From Selenomonadaceae bacterium (GTDB taxonomy: Bacteria; Bacillota; Negativicutes; Selenomonadales; Selenomonadaceae): a stretch of DNA of 53,254 nucleotides. The stretch lies in assembly GCA_017476005.1 (NCBI GenBank), contig JAFVEM010000056.1, positions 1 through 53,254 on the forward strand. The letters are read 5' to 3'. This document shows, piece by piece, positions 1-7,461 of this stretch (its first letter is position 1; every line of letters begins with the position of its first letter). The notes under the pieces are model-generated. The model saw only the letters and a list, made by a program, of their open reading frames with translations, did no database searches and was not told the origin of the DNA. Position numbers and translations under genes: made by a program.

Positions 1-60
1 CTTGTTCAAGGTGTTCAACGTGTTGAGAGCCGGCATGTTGTTCTTTACTACCATAGACAT
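1..60 (-). CDS. Flagellin, N-terminal fragment (gene runs off the window)
   Basis: The minus strand from position 60 encodes a start reading MSMVVKNNMPALNTLNTLNK, the conserved flagellin N-terminal D0 segment that forms the filament core helix. Only 20 codons are inside the window. A strong ribosome-binding site (CAGGGAGG at 76-69) precedes the ATG at 60; an ATG two codons later is a possible alternative. The gene is downstream of the flgM-fliT operon but has its own sigma-28-type promoter and a leader of about 190 nt. It is probably the main filament protein, distinct from the proteolytic flagellin at 14819-16618. Confidence 0.9.
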   Translation of the reverse strand, partial: MSMVVKNNMPALNTLNTLNK

Positions 61-258
61 GATAAATTCCTCCCTGATTTACACTTAAATATATTGGCTT
101 ATCAGTGGACATCCATGCCCACTAATTGGCTATTTATAATAACAAGCTCCACACTCGGCCAGCCCCGGCGCTAGCAAACCGAACACCGTCCTCGCATTCA
201 GCTCGTCTATTATCAAGTCTCGGGGAGTTTTGCCTACCCCTTAACCTTTACACTTATA
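61..258 (-). promoter_or_regulatory. Flagellin mRNA leader with two candidate CsrA sites
   Basis: Site 1 is a hairpin at 104-123, AGTGGGCATGGATGTCCACT on the minus strand: a 5-bp stem AGTGG/CCACT whose 10-nt loop contains GGATGT, the end of the CsrA consensus RUACARGGAUGU. Site 2 is the Shine-Dalgarno GGGAGGA at 74-68. An upstream GGA in a hairpin loop plus a GGA at the SD is the arrangement known for the Bacillus hag leader. The rest of the leader (124-258) contains further inverted repeats, for example GGGG/CCCC at 240-222, and matches no RNA family I recognise. csrA and fliW are encoded at 4004-4677. Confidence 0.6.
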
Positions 259-285
259 TTATCGACGATTGTTTTTTTTCCTTAA
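259..285 (-). promoter_or_regulatory. Sigma-28 (FliA/SigD) promoter of the flagellin gene
   Basis: On the minus strand, TTAAG (285-281) is followed by GTCGATAA (266-259). The sigma-28 consensus is TAAA, about 15 nt, GCCGATAA. The -10 matches 7 of 8 positions; the -35 is weaker (TTAA with 15 nt or TAAG with 14 nt spacing). It would give a long leader before the ATG at 60. Confidence 0.65.
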
Positions 286-325
286 GTGTTTTTTGAGGTT
301 TTTTTATTTTTTTCTTTGTGCATGA

Positions 326-700
326 TTAGGTATGGTCTTGTACCCATTGCAGTAAGTCCGTGTCATCAATCTCCCCTGCGGCTAACGCTAGTACGACATC
401 AGCTAATTCCCGATTGGTGGCGTTTAAGGTAATGTGATTCAAGTCCAACATGGACAGCATAGCCACGGTGCCTATGCGCTTGTTGCCATCGTGAAACGGA
501 TGATTTTTCACTAGGCCGAAGCACAAACGCGCAGCCTTTTCGATAACGGTCGGGAAAAATTCCAGACCTCCGAAACCTTGGGAAGGGGCATTTAAGGCCG
601 AATCAAGCAGATTCTCGTCGCGAACACCGTGAGTACCGCCATATTTCTCTATAATTTCTTCATGGAAGAGAAGTATAGTTTCTTTGTCTAATTTTTTCAT
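326..700 (-). CDS. doc: Doc (death-on-curing) family toxin
   Basis: A 124-residue Fic/Doc-fold protein. The active-site motif HPFHDGNKRIG at about residues 67-77 matches the Doc consensus HxFx(D/N)xNKR, so catalytic residues are intact. Doc toxins phosphorylate EF-Tu and stop translation; this is established for P1 Doc and inferred here. The start overlaps the antitoxin stop by 4 nt (ATGA), indicating translational coupling. The pair sits between the fliT terminator and the flagellin leader, an unusual place for a toxin-antitoxin module, with its own promoter at 976-1004. Length is typical for Doc. Confidence 0.9.
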   Translation of the reverse strand: MKKLDKETILLFHEEIIEKYGGTHGVRDENLLDSALNAPSQGFGGLEFFPTVIEKAARLCFGLVKNHPFHDGNKRIGTVAMLSMLDLNHITLNATNRELADVVLALAAGEIDDTDLLQWVQDHT

Positions 701-939
701 CTGGCCAACTCCTGCAAGGCTTTATCGTATATGGACATTATCTTATGTGCGCTTGCCAGTGCCTCGCTTACAGACGCATACTCTGTAGTTTCGGGGTTGG
801 GGAACCCACGCACAATATACTGCGGCGCATTGTTCTTGAAAATAATGGCCTGTCCGTACTTGTCAACCGTGCGGATGAGCTTGGAGAAATTTTGGTTGGC
901 TTCGGTCATGGAAATAATGGTGTTGGTATCTATGTTCAT
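697..939 (-). CDS. phd: Phd/YefM-type antitoxin
   Basis: An 80-residue protein directly upstream of doc, overlapping it by 4 nt. The N-terminal part (ISMTEANQNFSKLIRTVDKYG) has the Phd/YefM DNA-binding fold pattern: a Thr-Glu-Ala-xxx-Phe helix, then a beta segment with an 'I.K...P.Y' core. The C-terminal third should wrap around Doc. Antitoxins of this family neutralise Doc and repress their own operon. An inverted repeat ACTAT...ATAGT at 960-978 overlaps the -10 element and is a plausible operator. The ATG at 939 has the RBS AAAGGAGG about 10 nt upstream. Confidence 0.88.
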   Translation of the reverse strand: MNIDTNTIISMTEANQNFSKLIRTVDKYGQAIIFKNNAPQYIVRGFPNPETTEYASVSEALASAHKIMSIYDKALQELAR

Positions 940-959
940 GAGAGATGCCTCCTTTAAGC

Positions 960-1004
960 ACTATTAACAAGAGATAGTATAACAAGATTTTAGCTAGAAT
1001 ACAA
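960..1004 (-). promoter_or_regulatory. phd-doc promoter and candidate operator
   Basis: On the minus strand, -35 TTGTAT (1004-999), a 17-nt spacer and -10 TATACT (981-976). The palindrome ACTAT-N9-ATAGT at 960-978 overlaps the -10, as expected for autorepression by Phd and the Phd-Doc complex. Confidence 0.6.
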
Positions 1005-1025
1005 GCTACTTTTGAGAAACCAATA

Positions 1026-1066
1026 AAAAAGGACGACCCTCCACGAAAAAACATGGAAGGCCGTCG
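1026..1066 (-). terminator. Rho-independent terminator of the flagellar operon
   Basis: Immediately after the fliT stop. On the minus strand, GACGGCCTTCCATG pairs (with G-U pairs) with CGTGGAGGGTCGTC across a T6 loop and is followed by CTTTTTTATT. Confidence 0.85.
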
Positions 1067-1069
1067 CTC

Positions 1070-1432
1070 TCAATATTTCCGATTTAAAATATTGCCCACA
1101 GGCGCCATGGAACCTAGATCGTAGGAACGGACGGCGGCATTCTGGTGCCGCGATTTATTTAGCCACGACCGCGCCTTGTAGATGATTTGCATATCAAGGC
1201 TTTTTACCTTATCTACGATGGCGCGTCCCTCCTCCGTTCGGCGGAACTTTGGTTCCCCTAAGGCTTGGAGACGCTCTAGGAGTACATCTCGCTGGGGGAC
1301 TATCTCCATGAAAGTATCCACGTCCTGCTTGTCGATGAACTTCAAGAGTTCTTCGGTAAGGACGAGGTACTGCTCTGCCAGTTCCTGCTCGGTGGCGTGG
1401 GCCTCAGCTTGTTTGGCTTCGCTATCAGGCAT
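1070..1432 (-). CDS. fliT: FliT-like flagellar chaperone
   Basis: A 120-residue, mostly helical, Glu/Gln-rich protein that overlaps the end of fliS by 8 nt and is last in the late flagellar operon. In Firmicutes this position downstream of fliD-fliS is occupied by FliT-type export chaperones, which bind the filament cap FliD and keep it unfolded before secretion. Sequence identity in this family is low, so the call rests on position, size and predicted coiled-coil content (about residues 10-85) more than on a motif. The C-terminal tail is Asn/Arg-rich and probably unstructured. Confidence 0.65.
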   Translation of the reverse strand: MPDSEAKQAEAHATEQELAEQYLVLTEELLKFIDKQDVDTFMEIVPQRDVLLERLQALGEPKFRRTEEGRAIVDKVKSLDMQIIYKARSWLNKSRHQNAAVRSYDLGSMAPVGNILNRKY

Positions 1433-1823
1433 AGTTACCCGCCGGTCCTTTCTCGGCTCTGGCCTTTTTCATGGCCTGCGCCCAAGCGTCCCTCAGTTCC
1501 GTAATAATGGTTTTCGCTTCTTCCAAGGGTTTTAAGTCGCTTTTCATGTTGCCCTCGACCAAACGATCATAGACATAATTGTACAGGGGGAGCAGCTGAA
1601 AGGAGATCTCATAGTCCATGTTAAGGGTCACGCGGAACTCCGTAATGATATTCTGTGCCTTTTGCAAGGAGATATTGGCCTGCTCGTAGTCCTTCTGCTT
1701 GACGGCATCCTCTCCCTCCGAGATGAACTTTAAGCAACCGTTGTAGAGCATAAGGGTCAGCGCCTCCGGCGTGGCCGTCATGATCTGCTGTCGCTTGTAC
1801 GCCTCAGCCGCATTATTTACCAT
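1425..1823 (-). CDS. fliS: Flagellin export chaperone FliS
   Basis: A 132-residue protein with clear FliS signatures: the N-terminal 'AAEAYKRQQIMTATPEALTL' helix and 'MLYNGCLKFI' near residue 26, then a four-helix bundle with 'LPLYNYVYDRLVEGN'. FliS binds the flagellin C-terminus and prevents premature polymerisation in the cytoplasm; in Bacillus it also affects FliW-CsrA balance. It follows fliD by 37 nt and overlaps fliT. Length is normal. The ATG at 1823 has a GGAGG about 8 nt upstream. Confidence 0.95.
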   Translation of the reverse strand: MVNNAAEAYKRQQIMTATPEALTLMLYNGCLKFISEGEDAVKQKDYEQANISLQKAQNIITEFRVTLNMDYEISFQLLPLYNYVYDRLVEGNMKSDLKPLEEAKTIITELRDAWAQAMKKARAEKGPAGNYA

Positions 1824-1860
1824 ATTGCTGTCCTCCCGATACTTATTTTACGCTGTTTTC

Positions 1861-3525
1861 TCAGGTCGAACCAAAACCAAACATATTCATCTGCGTTCCC
1901 AGTCTGGCCAAGGTCACTTCCATAGCGTCATACTTCTTAAAGAGCAAGCTCTCATAAGCGCTCATCATGGTCTTGAAACTGCTCATCTTGTTTTGAAGCT
2001 GGATAATGAGATCTCCCAAGGTGCTACCGTCAGCGGCTTCGGTGGAGGTACCGGCATAATCTTTGATGGCCGTCATAGACTTGTTGCCGGCGCTCGTTAT
2101 ACGGTTAATCACACCCGTGGCGGCGTAGGCGGTTTTGGTAGCCGCCGTCTTGGATACTCCCGTCAGGTTCTTATCGATGCTGTCCTCGGCGGTGGCATCC
2201 CCCACAAAGAGCTGATACACGCAATCCGGGTCATCGGTGAGCGCCGCCCGAAGTTTATCCTCGTCCAGCCGGAGAATACCTTGGTCGGTACGGGACTCTA
2301 TGCCGATGGAACTCATGGTCTTGTACTTGCCATCGACGCTGGTAACGGAGGTATAGACCGCCTCTCGCAGAGAACTGCGTAATTCGGCGATGTCGCTGTT
2401 GTGATAGAGTAGCCCCGACTTGGCTTTCTCGTTCCACTTCTTGATTTGCTCCTCGGTCATGGCTTCTTCTTGCGCCTTGGTGAGGACTTTGTAGTCGGAG
2501 TACTGCTTTTCGTTGTACTTGTCGTTGAGCATTCCCAAGAGTTCGTTGTAATCTTCCACGAACTGTTTCACGTTCTCGATGATTTTATCCGTGTCTTGGG
2601 TCACCGTCACTGTAGTGGAGCCTACCGCCGCCAAGGAATAAGTGACGTTAGCCACGGAAATCTTGCCCGTATCGGTAGTATAGCTCTTGCCGTCGATGGT
2701 GACGGAGGCATCGGAGCCAGAGGCTACCTGCGCCGTATAGTCGCCGCTGGCATCGGCACTAAAATCGTATGCATCATCGCTTAGTACTGTTTCTCCATCG
2801 TCGTTCTTGGTCACTTGATGCAAGTTAAGATTGTTGAGAAGACTGGCCGCATAGCTGTCATTGGCTTTTAGGCTTATGATATTGGCGGAGCCGCTGGCGC
2901 TGTTGTAGAGGGACATGGAGTCGTTGGCGGCGTCGAAAGTAGCCTTGATGTTTACCGCTGATTCCGTATTGGGATCCTTGGCGTTCTTAATAGCCACGGC
3001 AAAATCGTTTAACGTCTGCCGGGAAAGTTCATCTTTGGTGAAGCTGATGGTGGCCGTATTGGTGCCGTCGCTAATGTCAAAGGACAGCGTCTCGTCGTCG
3101 CCCATCCCTGAAATGTCAATAACGTCTTTAAGGTAGATGCTCTTTCCCGTGGTAGTCTCTCCGGAACGAGTTATGCCCTCGTCGCCGGTGAGTAAATAGG
3201 CATTGGAGGCCAGCGAATTTACCTTAACGCTGTGGGTCATGGCTGCCGCGTCGGCGTTGGCGGTGGCAGTAGCGGTGGTGCTGTTGCTGGTAGCCGCCGA
3301 CATGGCGTTAGTCGTTGCCGACATCTTGTAGTTGAACATGGTGGTGTTGGTGAAGGTATTCAGCTTAGAATACACCTCGGAGTAGGCTTCCTTCAACCAC
3401 TCCTGCTTCACCTCGTTCTGATACATACGGTCGTACTGCTTTTGTTTGGAAATCATGCCGACCTTTACCATGGACTCAATATCAAGCCCTGAGCCGGAAA
3501 GGCCGTAAATGCCGTTCACGCCCAT
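1861..3525 (-). CDS. fliD: Flagellar filament cap protein FliD (HAP2)
   Basis: A 554-residue protein. The N-terminus 'GVNGIYGLSGSGLDIESMVK' is the FliD_N signature, followed by a region with MYQNEVKQEWLKEAYSEVYSKL. The centre (about 110-330) is Thr/Ala/Asp-rich and variable, as expected for the D2-D3 head; the C-terminus (about 330-554) has the FliD_C pattern including 'SSIGIESRTDQGILRLDEDKLRAAL' broken into helices. FliD caps the growing filament and lets flagellin fold at the tip. It lies between flaG and fliS. The ATG at 3525 has an AAGGAGGAATGA leader. Confidence 0.95.
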   Translation of the reverse strand: MGVNGIYGLSGSGLDIESMVKVGMISKQKQYDRMYQNEVKQEWLKEAYSEVYSKLNTFTNTTMFNYKMSATTNAMSAATSNSTTATATANADAAAMTHSVKVNSLASNAYLLTGDEGITRSGETTTGKSIYLKDVIDISGMGDDETLSFDISDGTNTATISFTKDELSRQTLNDFAVAIKNAKDPNTESAVNIKATFDAANDSMSLYNSASGSANIISLKANDSYAASLLNNLNLHQVTKNDDGETVLSDDAYDFSADASGDYTAQVASGSDASVTIDGKSYTTDTGKISVANVTYSLAAVGSTTVTVTQDTDKIIENVKQFVEDYNELLGMLNDKYNEKQYSDYKVLTKAQEEAMTEEQIKKWNEKAKSGLLYHNSDIAELRSSLREAVYTSVTSVDGKYKTMSSIGIESRTDQGILRLDEDKLRAALTDDPDCVYQLFVGDATAEDSIDKNLTGVSKTAATKTAYAATGVINRITSAGNKSMTAIKDYAGTSTEAADGSTLGDLIIQLQNKMSSFKTMMSAYESLLFKKYDAMEVTLARLGTQMNMFGFGST

Positions 3526-3583
3526 CGTTCATTCCTCCTTGTATCTATAAAACCAAACCGCAGGCTTTGGCCTTCAGTACTTC

Positions 3584-3955
3584 CTAAGCATACGCATCAA
3601 GCCAAGCGCCGATCCACGTTTGGGCTTTCTCCATGTTCTTAATCATCTCTTCGGGAGGTATCTCCTTAATGACTTCCATGGTTTCCTTGTCGATCATGCG
3701 CACCGTCATAAAATCCACTTCTTTGTGATAATCAAACTCTAAATTGCAGTTGATACTGCTCATAAGTTCGTTGAGTTCCTTGGTAATTAAAGACACTTGG
3801 TCTTCGTTTATGGGAACCTCAATCTCAATGCCGCTCCCGGCGCCGGGGAGAGAAGCTCTGGCTTCCTCCCCATGTTTTTTATCGCTGACCGCGCCCACCA
3901 AGGCTGCCGCTGTCAGCACCGCCCCCACGTTTTTGGCTTCGCCTACATGCATCAT
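3584..3955 (-). CDS. flaG: FlaG family flagellar protein
   Basis: A protein of about 123 residues. The C-terminal half carries the FlaG signature: a helix ending 'LNELMSSINCNLEFDYHKE', then 'MTVRMIDKETMEVIKEIPPEEM' (a beta hairpin with the Pro-Pro turn), then an amphipathic helix. FlaG proteins influence filament length, but their mechanism is not settled. The ORF has clustered starts (GTG 3964, ATG 3961, 3955, 3952); the ATG at 3955 is chosen because GAGGGG at 3970-3965 lies 9 nt upstream. The N-terminal 35 residues are Ala/Gly-rich. It sits between csrA and fliD, its usual place in Firmicutes. Confidence 0.85.
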   Translation of the reverse strand: MMHVGEAKNVGAVLTAAALVGAVSDKKHGEEARASLPGAGSGIEIEVPINEDQVSLITKELNELMSSINCNLEFDYHKEVDFMTVRMIDKETMEVIKEIPPEEMIKNMEKAQTWIGAWLDAYA

Positions 3956-4003
3956 ACCCATCACCCCTCTGTCTGTATGTCCCGGGTAAGAGCATGGAGG
4001 AAC

Positions 4004-4231
4004 TCATCTGCCGGGCAAAGCGCCGCTTAAATCAAGACGCCGCGGCGCGTCCATGGCGGCTTTCTTGTTTTCTTCCTGTATGGCGCGATAAATCTCGCCC
4101 CGATATATCTTTATGTCCCGAGGAGCGTCAATGGCAATACGCACGTTGTCTCCCTGCACTTCCACCACATTGATGACTATATCATCGCCCAGCATTATCT
4201 GCTGATGTGGTTTGCGCGTGAGTACCAGCAT
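4004..4231 (-). CDS. csrA: Carbon storage / flagellin translational regulator CsrA
   Basis: A 75-residue CsrA with the canonical start MLVLTRKPHQQIMLGDD and the RNA-binding segment 'VRIAIDAPRDIKIYRGEIY', including the RAPR-like loop (here DAPRD) and the R44-equivalent. CsrA dimers bind GGA motifs in hairpin loops and block translation; in Firmicutes the main target is flagellin mRNA. The start overlaps the fliW stop (TGATG at 4233-4229), so production is coupled to its antagonist FliW. Two candidate target sites lie in the flagellin leader at 61-123. The C-terminus is about 12 residues longer than E. coli CsrA. Confidence 0.95.
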   Translation of the reverse strand: MLVLTRKPHQQIMLGDDIVINVVEVQGDNVRIAIDAPRDIKIYRGEIYRAIQEENKKAAMDAPRRLDLSGALPGR

Positions 4232-4677
4232 CACTCGCCCTCCTTCTTATCGGTAAAGAGCCGATGCTTGGTGGTATAGTTCCCCTTGTCCAAGACCACT
4301 TGCCGCGCCTGCATATTGGCCGTATTCACCACGATGGGCGCCATGAGGTTAGCCGTCATGTTCTTCACGCTACCCCCGGGAATGGTCAAAATGACATACA
4401 GCGCTATATCGTCTTGGGACTTAATGCTAAGTTTCTCCAGTGTCCCGTCGTCGATTTCTATCTCATAATCCTGGAAAAAGACAAAGGGCGAAGTCATCAA
4501 GAAGGCCAGCTGTGGGGTCTTCAGGGACTGCAAAAACACATAGGGGCTTTCCTCTTCATAGGGGATAATCAAAAACTCCGTCTCCTCCTCAAAGGCCGGA
4601 ATCCCCTGCTCAAAGTGGACTACCTTCTCTTCCTCTACCTCTATCTCACCAAACCGCACCGTATCCACTTTTCTCAT
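4231..4677 (-). CDS. fliW: Flagellar assembly factor FliW
   Basis: A 148-residue FliW. Visible family features are the N-terminal 'VDTVRFGEIEVEEEKVVHFEQGIPAFE', the FLII-PYEEESPYVFLQSL block and 'DIALYVILTIPGGSVKNMTANLMAPIVVN' (quoted in parts). FliW binds either flagellin or CsrA: when flagellin accumulates in the cytoplasm it sequesters FliW and frees CsrA to repress flagellin translation. The stop overlaps the csrA start. The upstream gap (4678-4947) is filled by a composite palindromic repeat starting about 20 bp from the start codon, which could affect its expression. Confidence 0.95.
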   Translation of the reverse strand: MRKVDTVRFGEIEVEEEKVVHFEQGIPAFEEETEFLIIPYEEESPYVFLQSLKTPQLAFLMTSPFVFFQDYEIEIDDGTLEKLSIKSQDDIALYVILTIPGGSVKNMTANLMAPIVVNTANMQARQVVLDKGNYTTKHRLFTDKKEGE

Positions 4678-4696
4678 CTTCGCGCCTCCGTTATTC

Positions 4697-4935
4697 TTTT
4701 TTTGCCTCCGGCGGCTTAAGGGCGCGGCCCTTAAGAATCCCGGTTGACTCTCTCGTGAAAGGTTGGTTCTTATGTTGTGTTTCAGTCAAAAATATAAATT
4801 TATCAAGGGGTGCAGGGGATAAGCAGACTCTAGGGAATTTATTCCCGTAGAGGTCGCTTATGCCCTGCAAATTATTTCCCCTGCCGGAGTCAAGAGGCAG
4901 AGCCTCTTGTGAGGTTTGGGGCAAAGCCCCAAGAA
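4697..4935. repeat. Composite palindromic repeat between fliW and the DUF6470 gene
   Basis: The left end at 4700-4715, TTTTGCCTCCGGCGGC, is identical to the terminal inverted repeat of the element at 53042-53244. It is followed by the palindrome CTTAAGGGC-GCG-GCCCTTAAG (4715-4735) and AATCCCGGTTGA. From 4805 come module A (GGGGTGCAGGGG...TTTCCCCTGC), with module B (4819-4861) nested in its loop, then module D (GGAGTC, AGAGGC...GCCTCT) and module C (GGTTTGGGGCAAAGCCCCAA). No gene is seen in this stretch. Confidence 0.85.
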
Positions 4936-4947
4936 AAAAAGCTAAAA

Positions 4948-5526
4948 CTACGCGTAAATGTCGTAGCCGCCCTCGCTGACCCAGCTGTGGATGTCTCCGG
5001 CTACCATGGTGTATTGCTCTAAGTGGCCGGGGTTAAAGGTGACAGCAGCGGTGTGGGACACATCCACCGACCAGTTGTCGTGACCGATGTCAATATCCCC
5101 CACCAGTTCTCCGGGATAAACTTTCATTATTGGGTCGGGGATTGCCTGTACCTCTATGTAGCGTTGTTTTTTTACTTCTTGCGCCAGTCTGCTTTTAGCC
5201 TGACTTTGGATTTCGTTGTGTCCCCTTTTGGCCGCGTTGTTTATCATTGCCCACGCGCCTTGGGTATGTCTGGAGGCGGTGGCGGCAATGTCTGACTTTC
5301 CTTGCTGTCCATATTGCCGCGCAAAATCCTCATGATTCGTGTAACCGTAAGCGTGGCGGCTGGGGTAAGTATCTACTTCCATGTGGGGGGAAGTCACGCC
5401 CATGTTGGAACGCGGCGCCTGATAGTCCCGATGCGCTTCCGGTTTTATCACATGGCTGTCCAAAGTCGCCAAACGATTGCGATACCCGTACATGGGCAGG
5501 GTGTTTCTGGTATTTAAGTACAACAT
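4948..5526 (-). CDS. DUF6470 (YviE-like) flagellar-operon protein
   Basis: A 192-residue protein in the position of Bacillus yviE, between flgL and fliW. The recognisable block is 'VDTYPSRHAYGYTNHEDFAR' followed by a helix with 'GKSDIAATASRHTQGAWAMINNA', matching the family pattern (ID-YPSR-E-G, then a G-rich helix with A-x-G). The function of DUF6470 is unknown; its conserved place in late flagellar operons suggests a role in assembly or export. The N-terminus here (YLNTRNTLPMYGYRNR) is Asn/Arg/Tyr-rich and lacks the usual 'I.I....A.I' strand. No signal peptide is seen. Confidence 0.8.
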   Translation of the reverse strand: MLYLNTRNTLPMYGYRNRLATLDSHVIKPEAHRDYQAPRSNMGVTSPHMEVDTYPSRHAYGYTNHEDFARQYGQQGKSDIAATASRHTQGAWAMINNAAKRGHNEIQSQAKSRLAQEVKKQRYIEVQAIPDPIMKVYPGELVGDIDIGHDNWSVDVSHTAAVTFNPGHLEQYTMVAGDIHSWVSEGGYDIYA

Positions 5527-5620
5527 GGAGATGACTCCTTTCCAAAAAATTTCCCGTTCCCCATTCTATCACTTTACGGGCTAAAGTGGCAAGAAGCAAG
5601 ACAAAAAATTGTCCATTTTA

Positions 5621-7210
5621 TTACAGATAATCCGCCAACGATTGCGGTAAAATTCTTGCACCCACGGAAAGCATCATATTGTAAAGGGTCTGCGCCTCCA
5701 TCATTTTCACGGCCAAGGCCGCCACATCGGTGCCGCTCACGTCGGTGATGTCTTGAGTGATAACCTCGTTTTGACTGACCAGCATGGTGGAAACGCTTTC
5801 ATAAATATTGTGTCGGGCGGCAATGCCCGTCTGCGCCTGTACCGCTTTGGCGTGCGCACTGTCGGAAGCCGTGATGCCGTCGCTGCTCAGCCAATCATAA
5901 TCTGCCGCTTCCATTTTGGCCACGACCATAAGTAAATCGTTTATCGCCGCTACACCTGAAGAAACCGATTTGCGCTCGCCGTTGTAATAAACGTTACTCA
6001 TGTTGCCGGAGTTTTCATTATCAAAAATATCCGAGCCGAAGAGGTCTTGCCCGGTGACGTTCACCGTGTCGGCGGTCACTTCCGTGGAGCCGTTCTTCTT
6101 CACCATGGAAATATGCTTAGCGTCGCCGTTGTAAGTGGCAATGTACTGGTAGGTGAAATCGAATTGCAAATTGTAAGTCACGCCATCAACGGTAGCGGTA
6201 ATGGGGAGAGTGTTCTGGGTAATTTCGCTGGGGGTTGAATAGGTGGTGACGGTATAATCGCCGTTAGTAGTAGCAGGGCCGGTCGTGAACGAGTAGGTAG
6301 AATCATTCGTCCCAGTTACAGTGTTGTTGACAGTGCTGGTGACAGGGTTAGTGGTGGAAGTGTCGATTTCATATTCGCCTGTACCCGCATTGTAAGTATA
6401 GGTGGTTACCGTTTGCTCGGTGTAAGTGGTGGTATAGTTACTGCCTTTCATAACCCCGTTAGATTCAAAATAGGTCGATACAAAGCCTGTAGTGGCCGCA
6501 GCCGTCCACTCGCCCTTCTTATTGCTACCGTCCTCTACGGTTCTCCCCGCAGCTATTTCCGATTTGTAACCCTCCAAGGCAAAACCTTCATCATAGATAT
6601 AGCCAGTCTTGGTGCTTAAAAAGAAATTCATGGTTTTGGTGCCATCGGCACTCGTTCCCTTGAGCCCCAGCATCTGCGGCGCATTGCCCGTAGCGTCGGC
6701 ATCATTTACGAAATAAGCCGCCTGCATATCGTTGAGAGACCGCACCAACCCCCGATTGTATTTTTCCGTGGAAATGATGTAGGGACTGGTCATATCGGAT
6801 TGCCCGGCGAAAAGATACCTGTCGCCGGACTGGCTGTTGCCCAACGACACCACCTGTTGAATTTTGGCGAAAATATCGGTGGCCATATCCTTCTCATTGT
6901 CATCGTTGTTGGTTTCGTTGGCGGCGTTCACCGTTTTCTCCACAATGGTTTTGAGGAGATCGGTCATGTCAATCATTACGTCGTCCGCCGACTTCATCCA
7001 GGATGTAGCCGTTTTCACGTTGGACTGGTACTGAATATTTTCCGTGTAGGAATTTTGATAACGCAGGTACTTGGAATAATTCACCGAGTTATCCGAAGGG
7101 CGATGCAAGCTGTTGCCATCCGCCTGTTCCAAATACTTCGTCGTCAGATCCCAAGAATCGTTAAGTTGCGTCTGGTAACGCATCGTGGATTGCATACTGG
7201 CTACGCGCAT
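5621..7210 (-). CDS. flgL: Flagellar hook-associated protein FlgL (HAP3)
   Basis: A 529-residue HAP3. The N-terminal segment (RVASMQSTMRYQTQLND, then DGNSLHRPSDNSVNYSKYLRY) is the flagellin-like D0-D1 region with the 'RPSDN' turn typical of HAP3. The C-terminus 'DVAALAVKMMEAQTLYNMML' and 'ILPQSLADYL' are the matching D1-D0 helices. The middle (about 200-400) is Thr/Tyr-rich and repetitive and makes the protein longer than most HAP3 (about 300 residues), consistent with surface-exposed domains. It joins hook to filament together with FlgK. A palindromic element lies 53 bp upstream of its start. Confidence 0.92.
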   Translation of the reverse strand: MRVASMQSTMRYQTQLNDSWDLTTKYLEQADGNSLHRPSDNSVNYSKYLRYQNSYTENIQYQSNVKTATSWMKSADDVMIDMTDLLKTIVEKTVNAANETNNDDNEKDMATDIFAKIQQVVSLGNSQSGDRYLFAGQSDMTSPYIISTEKYNRGLVRSLNDMQAAYFVNDADATGNAPQMLGLKGTSADGTKTMNFFLSTKTGYIYDEGFALEGYKSEIAAGRTVEDGSNKKGEWTAAATTGFVSTYFESNGVMKGSNYTTTYTEQTVTTYTYNAGTGEYEIDTSTTNPVTSTVNNTVTGTNDSTYSFTTGPATTNGDYTVTTYSTPSEITQNTLPITATVDGVTYNLQFDFTYQYIATYNGDAKHISMVKKNGSTEVTADTVNVTGQDLFGSDIFDNENSGNMSNVYYNGERKSVSSGVAAINDLLMVVAKMEAADYDWLSSDGITASDSAHAKAVQAQTGIAARHNIYESVSTMLVSQNEVITQDITDVSGTDVAALAVKMMEAQTLYNMMLSVGARILPQSLADYL

Positions 7211-7262
7211 CTCTATCTATCCTTTCTTTTTTCTTTTTCTCTTTTTATTTTTTGTTTTTTGT

Positions 7263-7426
7263 TTTTACCTCCGGCGGCCTAAGGGCGCGGCCCTTAGGAA
7301 TCCCGGTTGATTTTAGTTATAACTCTTTCGGGACAGTCGTTCTATAATACAAAGACGAATACTTCCGTGAAAAGTCTATTACAGGATTGCAAAGGGGATT
7401 ATCCCCTTTGCTCGCCGAAGGCAAAA
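7263..7426. repeat. MITE-like palindromic repeat between flgK and flgL
   Basis: Second copy of the element at 53042-53244, 164 bp. The left end CCTCCGGCGGC is at 7268-7278, followed by the palindrome CCTAAGGGC-GCG-GCCCTTAGG (7278-7298) and AATCCCGGTTGA. A middle GTCGTTCT segment is shared with the 53-kb copy, then AAAGGGGATTATCCCCTTT. The degenerate right end is CGCCGAAGGCAAAA at 7413-7426. The palindrome has a compensated base-pair change relative to the other copies (C-G in place of T-A). Confidence 0.8.
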
Positions 7427-7461
7427 GAAAAAAACAAAAATAAATAAAAGAAAAAAGAGTA

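Noticed and set aside
61..258. c-di-GMP-I (GEMM) riboswitch in the flagellin leader
   Set aside because: GGCAAA and GGTAGG-like strings appear, but the P2/P3 tetraloop-receptor arrangement is absent. CsrA sites explain the 3' half better.
1771..2382. 203-codon plus-strand ORF opposite fliD
   Set aside because: It is a frame shadow of fliD; no RBS and low-complexity Gly/His composition. Many similar shadows lie opposite FlgK, FlgL, rpl, kor, trp and autotransporter genes and were left out.
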